From Terebella lapidaria (taxonomy: Eukaryota > Annelida > Polychaeta > Terebellida > Terebellidae), in contig OX424555.1 in the NCBI GenBank assembly GCA_949152475.1, forward strand, positions 73,671,499-73,735,498: a stretch of DNA of 64,000 bases, written 5' to 3'. A model generated the notes under the pieces. The model was not told the origin of the DNA, ran no database searches, and saw nothing but the letters and a program-made list of their open reading frames with translations. Of this stretch, positions 1 through 10,253 are shown piece by piece (position 1 is the stretch's first letter; every line of letters starts with the position of its first letter). The position numbers and the translations under genes were made by a program.

Positions 1-453
1 AAGCATGAAAATTTTTTTTTTGCTTAGAAATGGTCCAAAATGAATAGTAATGCGAAATTTTTTTTTTTCGCCAACTCGTCAAAAATTCAAAATGGCCGCC
101 ACACGGAAACCGGCGATTCAAGGGCAACCAAACTTATACAGATCACAGAGGTACATAAGGGGAATATTTTGAAACAAAAATCTCAAAATTGTCTGAACAG
201 TTTTTGAGAAAATGGCCGTCAAAGTCCAAAATTGGACATTTTTCACGAAAATGGCTGCCATTTTGAGGAAAATGCGAAAATCAAAAATGAAAAAAAAACC
301 TTCTGGGAATATTTTTAGCTATTTTTGTGCCAAACTTCAGAAAAATTTGACCGTAAACTTTAAAGATAAAAATGTGGACGAGTGCTGGTATGCCCGGACG
401 GCCGGACGCAACGCCATGCCAATAGGTTATCGGACCATAGGTCCGGTAACCTA
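1..453 (+). repeat. 3' part of the dispersed GGTTATCGGACC repeat family
   Basis: This is the right-hand end of a long interspersed repeat that recurs at 19.0-21.6, 24.5-26.7, 27.4-28.1 and 35.2-36.0 kb, with a fragment at 60.6-60.8 kb. Shared landmarks in order are a T-run after AATGCGA, CAAAATGGCCGCCA, CTTTAAAGATAAAAATGT, a GGAC-rich stretch, and the terminus ATAGGTTATCGGACC then GGTCCGGTAACCT. The last 13 bases are the reverse complement of the AGGTTACCGGAC at the 5' end of fuller copies, so the family has short terminal inverted repeats. The left part lies outside the window. I see no coding capacity. Confidence 0.75.
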
Positions 454-1561
454 AAAATGGCCCAAGAGCCAAGGAAGGTTATCAGAGAAATGTTTACTTT
501 GTTAAGCCACAGAAACCTTTTTTTCCACTAATGTTGCCGTATTAACCTTTCAATATCATGGAAGGCCACCATTGAAACTGCCATATATAAGACTCCATGT
601 AAGTGTGCCAATATTTGAGCTCTATCTTAAGGCCAAGCTCAAGGTCACCAACATATCCATCATGCCTGATTTCCCATATATATACTGAAAAAGCATACCA
701 AAGCTCTATCTACAAGAGTAAGGTTTGCAAAGCCAATTTACATATAACAAAATATTATCTTGAGATTTACCAGACGATGTCTTTCCAAGAACAATTTCAA
801 GGTCATAAAAAGATCGGTCATATATACGATTTCCTGTATGCTCTTTACCGATATACATAAACCTTCCTAACCTCACTCTACACATGTTCGGTCCCTGGAG
901 GTCAAATTGTCCATGTCGGGTCTTTCAGGGGGTTCAATACCCACCCTATCTATACATATTACGAATTGCCAAAAAAAGTGTACACAGTAGTTGTACAGAA
1001 GTAGGCAAGAGTTATTAGGCGGATACTGAGATAAATACATTTTGAAGTTAGCCACCAAATACATTTTGTTTCATAAAATTCCTAAGAAATCAAATTGGAA
1101 TTTTTTGGCACCAATTTTCACCTCAACACGCACCTCCAATGAAATGTGCCTATCCATGTGCCTATATTTAAATATACACATATCCATAACCTGATCAAAG
1201 GGTCATGTATCTACATGCTGTTCCTGTGGTCACCACTCTTCTTTCAGTATATTAACTAGATGTCTATAGTAATAGTACACACAAATAAATAGCCAGTATA
1301 ACCACAATATAGAACAATCTATTTGATACAAATTCGATCAGGTGAGTCTATTAATGAACATTGCCTGTATGAGAATAATGGCTATACGTGTGTAAGTGAA
1401 TATCAAGCTATAGGAGCATGTGCGCATTATGTAAAATGCTGTGGAGCCACCAAAAAATAAACATTATTTCACACATAGCTTTTATATAGCTGGTCATTTA
1501 GGATATACAAGTAGAACAGTACCATCCAGCAGGTAGAACCACATGGTTATAGGTGCTACCT
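454..1561. other. AT-rich spacer without a recognisable gene
   Basis: No convincing exon is visible on either strand. Bases about 600-700 and 780-860 contain phrases such as GCTCTATCTTAAGGCC and TCAAGGTCA that resemble the interior of the dispersed AGGTCA-rich family, so this is probably decayed repeat. It lies beyond the 3' end of MOSMO. Confidence 0.5.
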
Positions 1562-1980
1562 AAAGTCGGTATCATTACCTGAACTCTGACTCATTGTCTT
1601 TTCGCAATACCGTAATTTAACTAATTTTTAAGATAGCCGAAGAAATTTTCACAGCTTCCATAACTGGCCTAATTTGGTACAAAATTTCTGAAAGATTTGA
1701 CAGTAAACAAAAAATTAGCCCATTTGGCCTATACATAACAAAAAAGGAAAACATCACAACGTTATCTATATGAATGCTACGGCAGCAGTCCAAGACAAAA
1801 TTTCACCAGAAATTTACTATAGGCCAAAAAGGCCAATTTTTTTTATTATCCAAACTCTTCCAAATTTTGTAACAAATAAACCACTAAACTTGATGAACGC
1901 TGTTGAAGTTTTAGAAAGGTAACTTAAAATTTGAAGAAATTATCGTGAAAAAACAGTGGGTCAGAGTTCGCCGACTTCAG
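1562..1980. mobile_element. Possible TIR mini-element (about 420 bp)
   Basis: The left end reads AAGTCGGTATC then AACTCTGACTCATTG. The right end, reverse-complemented, reads GAAGTCGGCG then AACTCTGACCCACTG. The two ends therefore form imperfect inverted repeats of roughly 35 bases around a non-coding AT-rich core. No target-site duplication is obvious, so the boundaries are approximate. It lies downstream of MOSMO. Confidence 0.5.
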
Positions 1981-2363
1981 AACAGGGACAGTAAAAGGGT
2001 CAACAGGTCAAACATACAAACAAAGCTTTAATAAAAAGCCAAATCAGGCCACAAAAAGTATAGTAATAGATAGTTTGTCCCCTTTCGATCTTTTTGGAAG
2101 CTGGGTAGGAGCGGCCAGTTTCAGCAAAGTAAGAGGAGACAAGAAACAATTATTCAATTCGTGACAGACTTAGTTCAGCAATTCGGCATTCTGCCTCTTT
2201 GCATGTTCACAACAATTTACACACTAATAAATATATAAACAATGAAAATGCAGATCATGTAAGTCTCAGCAGTGGTGAACCAGTGCAGATGAAATTTTTT
2301 GCTGTTGATTCACTAGGTCTAGCAGTTCTCTAACGTCAGTTCCCGGTGTTCGGGCATCCGCCA

Positions 2364-5300
2364 TCAGAAATGCGGCAAACAAACTTTTCCAGCGAACAGT
2401 TCTGACACCACAGTAATCCAAAGTGCGAGAACGAAGAAAATGTACGAGATTCCAACTTGGTAACTGTTCGGGAGTTGGTATGGTTCACCGCCAATCTGAT
2501 CCATATCAAAACCGATGGGAAACGTCACAGCAGCAACGCAGAACAAGATCACTGCAACAGAGAATACACATGGATACAGGTCAATAAATGCCAGTACTCA
2601 GAAAGTCTCAGCGAATTACATGTATACATACAATGTGACACTTAGTCAAATTTATATCAATACATACAATGAAATAATAAGATGAATCTAGATTTATTGA
2701 TGCTACATGTGTAGTCAGTGATAATTGCTCAGCTTGCTATCCATGCCCATTGCAGCCCAAGCGACACGGAGGCTGTGCCCATTGTTACATGCAACCTCTT
2801 CAAGAAAACTGAACAATTATACCAGTACTTACTGGTAAATTGGGCAATGCAGCATAATCGATTACAGAAACTCACTTGCGGTGAATCCGAGCCACCTCGT
2901 GTATTTCATGACTCGGTGTTTCCAGTACGAGACGATGAGCAGAGCGATAGTGCCGCAGACACACAGGATCCCAGCCAGGACGCACAGGAAGGTGATGCCC
3001 CACTCTGGCCGGATATTATCTGGAGTGTAACACGTTGTATCTCGGCCATGGACGGTGATACAGGTCTGCAGCAAACCAATCCTCATGCTTCCTGCACAAG
3101 TTAAGAGAAAATGAAAAAGTCTGAAATGTTGAAACATCAGTACCCGGATCAGCCATTTGCTGGCCTTTCGCTTGCAAATTCGCTGAACTTGAAGTCACCA
3201 TATCTATTGGGCCCGGGTACCCGTTTGGTCTGACCTGACCCGCCCTGGGTAACCCGTCCAAATATATATCAACGTTTGAACGGGACTCCAAGGAGCAATT
3301 TGTAACATAAACACCAGTCATCGATCTTTAACACATATTATTTGTTTCATCTGTGTTTATTTTTCAAGTTTGAAACAGATCTCGTAAAACTACTTTGATT
3401 TTTACCGATGATTTCCTTGTCAATGCAAGAACTATATCTTTATCGTTTTCGGGTACGGGTAACGAAATTCCGACCCGGGTAATTGTATGACCCGCCCCAA
3501 AATAGGGTATCCGTCGACTCGTCCGGGCCCTAATATCTATGCATGCAAATTCGCACGTAAGAATTTTTTCAGGTATACAGGTTATGGCCGCTATGGCTGC
3601 ATACATCAGAAATTTAGTCTCTCCCAAAACCACCATCCACGATTCTCCAAGATATAGAAGTTGGCAGAAATCATTAAAATGGTAACTATAATAATATAAT
3701 ATGTATATAGATATATACAAATACAATATAATAATAATAACTGAACAAGCCTCGTCTTGCTTGATTCCCGCCTCGTCATAATGTAGCGCGGAGCACATGT
3801 ACAATTTAGTGGGCAATCCTGTTTCTCTATGATAATCAATGACAATGACGAGTTTATCAGTGGCACGAAAAGATAAATACAGATAAAAAGAACATCTGGT
3901 GTGTAATAAAGAACACTTTTCTATCATAACCAATTGTCATTCCGGATCCTAAGTATGGGAAATTAGTTGGTAATAAAATTGCCTGAGTTATGACATTATG
4001 TATGAAGCGGATTTACTGACAAAAATACAGGTCGTGTCGTTTTAGTTTGGTTTCGTGTGATGTGTCCGTTCGTACGCTTTTTACTTTGAAATCGCATCGT
4101 GTTGGTTCATGGTTACGTGCTTCATTTTAACATAGGTTCGTGGGCGATGTCCTCTTTTCGTGAGTCACTTTGACACTAATTCGTAGGATATGTCATATCT
4201 TCATAGATCTAGTTGTCGTGAGATACATATAGGCCTAAATATGCCATCTTTTCATTCTTTAAGTCACAATCTCGTAAGTCATTAAGACACTGATCACTGT
4301 TTCGTAAGCAATACCAATCTCCCGTGGTGCATGTCACTTCATAACACTCTCTGTTCGTAAGCGATCTTATCTCGTGGGCTTTGATTTGAACGAAAATGGA
4401 ACGTTCTTTGGGTCATAATTCCCATCCCGTTTGCATTCACTGCTCTTAGATCCGTTATGTGCTGAGCTCTGCTCTATTGTGCAATATGGCTGGTCATTCA
4501 TGCTTTATTAAATCGCGCTGCCTGATTTCTGAATAGTTCATAATTAGCCATTGTTAAAACACGTAGCACATTTCCAAATCAAGTCCCATTAAACTGGTAG
4601 GCCTACGTGATTTGAAAATTTGCAATTCGTGCAGCATCGCCCCCATTTGCAAATCACCCACATCACGCACACAGCAATAGCAGCGCCCATTGGTACCATA
4701 ATCAGTGTGAAACCTTCTAATTGGTCAGACACATTGCATCCGGGGTGGGGTTCTATGGCCAAGTTTTTATGGTGTAGGACTATTGCAGAGGAGTAAAGGG
4801 GGGGGGGGGGGGGGGGGGGGGTTGAAGTGGGGTCATGCTACGTAACATAATTTGTTTGATAAAAAATACAATTAATCCCAAACTCGTACATGTATAAATC
4901 CAATCCATGTGCTGTAGAATTATCTAATATTTGATACTACCGGTATTTGAATGGTACCTACATGTATACTCTAATTTTTCTAACTCGTTTACATTGTTTT
5001 TCGTTGATATTTTTGTGATGCTAAATGGTATCCTTCTATAATTTGGTATACTTCACCTGGGAGTCAAACGGCAATTTTATGCGAAATTTCAGACTTCTAT
5101 CACGAAAATTGAAAAAGGTGGCAATCTACCCCAATGTTAAATTTAGCCGTGTAATTTTTTTTCTGGGTCCTCATAAAATCTTGTACTTGGGCTCGTCTTT
5201 GTAGGGCTAAAAACGTTAGAAATCAACATGTTTGTATCGAATACACCCCACTCTGTCTTCTGGTCCAAAATTACAATAACATTTGAATTCTGATGGATGT

Positions 5301-6134
5301 AAACACGATTAAATCCTCGAATATGCTCAAATTCTCGAGATCCCGTTTTGGCCTGAAATTTGTCATTGGGGTAGATTGCCAACTTCTTAAATTTTTTATA
5401 TAAAAGTCTGAAATTTGGCATAAAATTGCCGTGTGATTCATAGGTGAAGTATGTCAAATTATAGAAAGATGACATTTAACATCGCAAAAATATCGCCAAA
5501 AACTTGTGTAAACAAGTTAGAAAAAAATCATTTTATAGTGCATTATACCATTCATAAAGCCGATAAGCGTGAAAGACCAGACATATATTGCACAATGGAG
5601 CAGAGCTCAGCACATAGCGAGAAATCCAAGAGCAATGAATGCAAATGGAATAGGAATTATGACCCAAAAAACATTCCATAATAAATCAAAGCCCACTAGA
5701 TAAGATCGCTTACGAAGTGACATGCACCACGACATGCAGTGTCAAAGTAACTCACGAAAATATGACATCGCCCACGAACCTATGTTAAAATGAAGCACGT
5801 AACCATGAACCAACACGATGCGACTTCAAAGTAAAACAGCGTACGAAATGTCACATCACACGACAACATGACCCAACACAATACGGCTTTTCAAAAATAA
5901 GCACGATGCGACTTCAAAGTAAAACAGCGTACGAACTGACACAGCTCACGAAACCAGAATAAAACGATACGACCTGTATTTTTGTCACTGAATCCGCTTC
6001 ATACATTATGACTCATGTGTATTCTACTCACCGCCGACATTTGACCGGATCCAGTCTGTAATCCACAAACTGGCAATAGCAAAGAGGGCTGCCGCGAAAA
6101 ACAGCGCTCCAGAAATTATGCTCAGCTTGTCCAT
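2364..6134 (-). CDS. MOSMO: MOSMO, modulator of smoothened (4-TM protein)
   Basis: Three exons on the minus strand, 6134-6032, 3091-2876 and 2551-2364, join in frame with GT-AG junctions to give 168 residues; human MOSMO has 167. The protein starts MDKLSIISG. It has TM1 at about residues 5-27, the IHGRD-like motif here as VHGRDTTC, two central TM segments, then FPIGF, a GGEPYQLPN loop, TM4 and the C-terminal LFAGKVCLP, all hallmarks of the family. In vertebrates MOSMO works with MEGF8 and MGRN1 to lower surface and ciliary Smoothened and so dampens Hedgehog signalling. Its first intron (2.9 kb) carries a hAT-like mini-element and a 2 kb foldback element that ends 16 bases from the exon 1 splice donor. 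Exon 1 is repeated intact at 9290-9188 by a tandem duplication, so which copy is transcribed is uncertain. The assignment is from memory of the family and the identity is strong. Confidence 0.93.
3208..3532. mobile_element. hAT-like mini-element with 8-bp target duplication
   Basis: The ends are inverted repeats, TGGGCCCGGG on the left and, read inward from the right, TAGGGCCCGGAC. They are flanked by identical octamers ATATCTAT at 3200-3207 and 3533-3540. TAGGG-type termini with 8-bp duplications are typical of hAT DNA transposons. The interior repeats GGGTACCCG/TGACCCGCCC motifs and has no transposase. It sits in MOSMO intron 1. Confidence 0.75.
3595..3983 (-). repeat. Dispersed repeat with coding-like stretch; second copy at 55.65-55.87 kb
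   Basis: The minus strand of about 3780-3975 matches the plus strand of about 55665-55860 closely, including ACCAACTAATTTCCCATACT and ATTGCCC next to AAATTGTACATGTGCTCC. In both copies the reading frame LVIVIDY then RETGLP then KLYMCS stays open, and a 6-base length difference keeps the frame. I do not recognise the peptide; it could be a fragment of a transposon or a dispersed gene piece. This copy lies in MOSMO intron 1. Confidence 0.5.
4798..4821 (+). repeat. Homopolymer run of 24 G
   Basis: An uninterrupted guanine tract lies in the core of the foldback element. Such tracts can form G-quadruplexes and are prone to length error in sequencing, so the exact length is not reliable. Confidence 0.9.
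4967..5532. mobile_element. TA-flanked TIR mini-element (TACTC-N-GATTTTTCTAACTCG family)
   Basis: The left end reads TACTCTAATTTTTCTAACTCG. The right end is a diverged inverse containing AACAAGTTAGAAAAAA near 5510. The arms of about 160-190 bases include TATACTTCACCTGGGAGTC on the left and its complement near 5440. The core region near 5260-5350 contains TCGAATATGCTCA and matches the core of the second copy at 18.36-18.45 kb. No coding capacity is present. TA target duplication and long terminal inverted repeats suggest a non-autonomous Tc1/mariner-type element. This copy is uninterrupted and serves as the empty site for the 2.07 kb element found in the other copy. Confidence 0.7.
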
Positions 6135-6420
6135 TTTGGATGATATTATTACTATATTTTCAAGTTATCACTTATCGTGTCATTGTTATATCTACAATGA
6201 CTCCAAAACCACGAAAAAAGATTAGAATCCTTTACATCAAATGATTGAGGACTCCATTTTCAATGTTTACATTTTAGCGCCATCTAGCGAATGCCAACTA
6301 GCAGGTGCTCGTTTTAGCTCACCGAAGTTATATATTTTTTTAAAATCACATATACATGTACAAGGAAACAAAAATCTAAATTTCAGGTTCCTCAATATCA
6401 ACGCAAAAGACTGTAAATTT
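6135..6420. promoter_or_regulatory. MOSMO 5' flank / probable promoter region
   Basis: About 290 bases lie between the MOSMO ATG and the first DIRS-related sequence; the same stretch recurs at 9291-9576. No TATA box is evident in a convincing position. The segment holds AGCGCCATCTAGCG, which resembles a CTCF-type core, though I would not rely on it. That this is the promoter is an inference from position only. Confidence 0.35.
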
Positions 6421-8996
6421 CCCAAATTTTAATTGTAAATTTGCCGTTTATTGTTATTACTCACCTCTAAACTACTACATGCTCCTTTTCGATCCTTTGG
6501 ATCGTTCTGGATAGAAATTCGCGTACTGAAAGCAAGGCACGATCGTCTGCCTGCATGACTCGAGCGCTCCTTTTGCCGCCAAAACCGCCGCGCATATGCG
6601 CGCGCAGCTGCGCAGAAGCTTCACTTTTCTGTCCAAAAAACGACAAAAGGAAGCCCCTAGCACACAACTGGCGGGGATGGATGGGAGGGCCTTTACTGTA
6701 GTAGTTTAGAGGTGAGTAATAACAATAAACGGCAAATTTACAATTAAAATTTGGGAAGTTTATTTTATACATCACCAATCTAAACTACTACATGCTCCTT
6801 AGAATCAAAGGATAGGCGGTGGAGCAGTAGTGCTAGAGAGTCATGAAAACAGACGATAGTCTTGATTTCAAGCGAATCGCTAAAATGCTACATTTTCGAT
6901 ATATCTTTAGTAATATAATAAAGATACTCACCTAGCGGTGCGATCGCTTGCCTCCGACATGCACGAATTTCTTCTTCACCCATCGGTGGAAAACGGAACT
7001 CTACTTGAGACCGTAACATAAAGAAGTCAAACACAAACACAAAGTGTTGCTTATATACACGTGCACGTTAAAACCAAGACTTTTCTGTCCAGCTGGTTCA
7101 AACAACAGCTTGCGCTACGACCAGCGGACCCAGTCTAAATCTGGACGACTGGTCCTGAAGTTCGGCAGCATTGGACAGATAGAACCCGATGAATGTCGTA
7201 GAACTAGTCCACATTCCAGCCCTCACGATATATTCCAACGGAATATTCGACCTGGCCGCCAAAGACATCGAGATGTGTCGGATTTGGTGGGACGATATTT
7301 TGTAAGTGACTCGATCGTCAGCACCTGACTCCGCATAGACAGTCCTCACTACAACCTTCACCCATCGGGATAGTGTAGCTGTGGAGATATCCGTAGCCCT
7401 ATTAGGCTGATAGGAAATAAATAATCGCTTGCGATCTTTCCTGATCGATCTGGTACGATCGATGTAGATTTTCAGCGCTCTTACCGGGCACAATAGAGCG
7501 TCCGGCTCATTCCGTCCTACGTAACCGCCCAGTGACGGAATTACGATAGGGGAGAACGCTTTCCCGCCCTCAACTGCAGCACGTGTTTTAGGCATAAAAT
7601 CACGTACTGGGTATAAGGAAACGGACCCATCCGCGCCAAATGCGACTCGCGATACGTCGATCGCCGCGACATCTGAGCGTCTTCGACCACTTGCTAGCAT
7701 AACTAGCAAGAAAGTCTTAAGAGTTAACCTCTGCAAGGAAACTTCCTTGAGAGGCTCCCAAGGTGCTTTAGTAAGACAATATAGCACAAAAGCCATGTCC
7801 CAATCCGGTAGAGTAGGTACTCCGCGTGGCCTTTGCGTCCTAAAGGACGCCAAGAGATCAGCAAGGATACGATTATTAGTTAAATCGATCCCCCTAGCAC
7901 GGAATACAGGGCCCAGCATGGACCTGTATCCCTCGATCGTAGTAGGCTTCAAATTAAGCCTATCAAAGAGATAGCAGAGAAAGTCTAGCACTGCATTCAG
8001 AGGGGCAGAGAGCGGATCAATGCGCCTTCCGTTACACCAACGTACGAATACTCTCCATTTAGCCTCATACGTTTTTAGAGGAGGATCTCCTATTCTTTCT
8101 CGCGAGATGTACGGACACCTGCTGAGAAAATCCTGCCTCCTGGAAGGATCGCTCGATAGCCTCCACACGTGTAATTTGAGCACGTGGACGGAATCGTCAA
8201 ATATATCCCGCCCCGGTTGCTTCAGCAACCTGTCCTCGATCGAGAGAACCCGTGGTACATCGATCAGGAGGGACAGTAGCAGGGGGAACCACGCCTGCAT
8301 CGGCCAGCATGGCGCCACCAACAGAATCTCGCACTGAGACCTGGCTACTTTGTGCAGCACTTCTGTTAGGAACCGAGTTGGCGGGTACGCATACCCGAAC
8401 ATCCCGTCCCACGACTGAGACATCGCGTCCACAGCCAGTGCCTCGCTCTCTGGCAGAGGTGAGAAGTAGACCGGGAGCTTGTGATTCCGAGAGGTTGCGA
8501 ACAGGTCTATGTTCGGTGTCCCGAACGCCTGACAAACGCGCCGAAACACCCCCGGATGCAGACTCCACTCCGTGCCTATGATCTTGTCCGGTCTCGACAG
8601 AGCGTCCGCTAGGACATTCCTGTGACCCGGCAGGTGCCTCGCCCTGATAAACAGACGGTACTTGAAGGCAAACCTGATCAGACACTCGGCCTCCAAACAA
8701 AGCTGACTCGACCGAGTTCCACCTTGTTTGTTTATGTGCGCCACTACTGTGCTGTTGTCTGTGAAGACCAACCACTTCGTCCCTGGGGGACTCTGAGGCC
8801 CCCAGATCTCGAACGCACGTCTCACCGCCCGCAGCTCTAGGACATTGATGTGCAACGCCCTCTCGCTCGTGTTCCACACAGCAGAGAGTTCGTGCTCGTC
8901 CATATGAGCTCCCCAAGCCAATTCTGACGCATCGGTGAAGAAGGTCCGATCGGGCAGATACTCCGCCAGTGGCATCCCTCGGAAAAGATTCCGATG
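6421..8996 (-). mobile_element. Truncated DIRS-type element (left half, duplicate)
   Basis: This is the portion of the DIRS element carried in the first copy of the tandem duplication. It includes the inverted-repeat end structure near 6421-6800 and the part of the pol region encoding the RNase H and tyrosine recombinase domains. It stops at the duplication junction and is a fragment. It is essentially identical to 9577-12152, so it arose by duplication of the fuller copy and not by a separate insertion. Confidence 0.85.
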
Positions 8997-9187
8997 TGAC
9001 GAAATGTCACATCACACGACAACATGACCCAACACAATACGGCTTTTCAAAAATAAGCACGATGCGACTTCAAAGTAAAACAGCGTACGAACTGACACAG
9101 CTCACGAAACCAGAATAAAACGATACGACCTGTATTTTTGTCACTGAATCCGCTTCATACATTATGACTCATGTGTATTCTACTCAC

Positions 9188-9290
9188 CGCCGACATTTGA
9201 CCGGATCCAGTCTGTAATCCACAAACTGGCAATAGCAAAGAGGGCTGCCGCGAAAAACAGCGCTCCAGAAATTATGCTCAGCTTGTCCAT
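9188..9290 (-). CDS. MOSMO: Duplicated MOSMO exon 1
   Basis: This is a complete second copy of the 103-nt first coding exon, with the same ATG, the same 34 codons plus one base, and the same GTGAGT donor. It lies 3,156 bases upstream of the first copy. If the duplication is real, transcripts starting here would carry two exon 1 copies separated by a DIRS fragment; splicing from this donor straight to exon 2 would give an identical protein. Exon 1 has no acceptor, so the two copies could act as alternative first exons. Confidence 0.8.
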
Positions 9291-10253
9291 TTTGGATGAT
9301 ATTATTACTATATTTTCAAGTTATCACTTATCGTGTCATTGTTATATCTACAATGACTCCAAAACCACGAAAAAAGATTAGAATCCTTTACATCAAATGA
9401 TTGAGGACTCCATTTTCAATGTTTACATTTTAGCGCCATCTAGCGAATGCCAACTAGCAGGTGCTCGTTTTAGCTCACCGAAGTTATATATTTTTTTAAA
9501 ATCACATATACATGTACAAGGAAACAAAAATCTAAATTTCAGGTTCCTCAATATCAACGCAAAAGACTGTAAATTTCCCAAATTTTAATTGTAAATTTGC
9601 CGTTTATTGTTATTACTCACCTCTAAACTACTACATGCTCCTTTTCGATCCTTTGGATCGTTCTGGATAGAAATTCGCGTACTGAAAGCAAGGCACGATC
9701 GTCTGCCTGCATGACTCGAGCGCTCCTTTTGCCGCCAAAACCGCCGCGCATATGCGCGCGCAGCTGCGCAGAAGCTTCACTTTTCTGTCCAAAAAACGAC
9801 AAAAGGAAGCCCCTAGCACACAACTGGCGGGGATGGATGGGAGGGCCTTTACTGTAGTAGTTTAGAGGTGAGTAATAACAATAAACGGCAAATTTACAAT
9901 TAAAATTTGGGAAGTTTATTTTATACATCACCAATCTAAACTACTACATGCTCCTTAGAATCAAAGGATAGGCGGTGGAGCAGTAGTGCTAGAGAGTCAT
10001 GAAAACAGACGATAGTCTTGATTTCAAGCGAATCGCTAAAATGCTACATTTTCGATATATCTTTAGTAATATAATAAAGATACTCACCTAGCGGTGCGAT
10101 CGCTTGCCTCCGACATGCACGAATTTCTTCTTCACCCATCGGTGGAAAACGGAACTCTACTTGAGACCGTAACATAAAGAAGTCAAACACAAACACAAAG
10201 TGTTGCTTATATACACGTGCACGTTAAAACCAAGACTTTTCTGTCCAGCTGGT

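Larger units (their letters stand above)
3984..6015. mobile_element. 2 kb foldback element with about 0.5 kb inverted arms
   Basis: The left arm begins TGAGTTATGACATTATG at 3984. The right arm ends CATTATGACTCA at 6015. The arms match inverted over about 400-500 bases; for example CATAGGTTCGTGGGCGATGTC at about 4132 pairs with the 5765 region, and AGCTCTGCTC with the 5600 region. Arm sequence is rich in TCGTAAG and TCACGAA motifs. The core holds a 24-G run (4798-4821) and an inserted TA-flanked mini-element (4967-5530). No transposase is visible. The right end stops 16 bases short of the MOSMO exon 1 donor, and the tandem duplication breakpoint (5843) lies inside the right arm. Confidence 0.75.

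Noticed and set aside
2718-3104. A 128-codon plus-strand frame over MOSMO exon 2
   Set aside because: It is antisense to a conserved exon and has no homology that I can recognise.
6280-6300. Possible CTCF-like AGCGCCATCTAGCG site in the MOSMO flank
   Set aside because: A single short match cannot be distinguished from chance without binding data. It is mentioned in the flank entry only.
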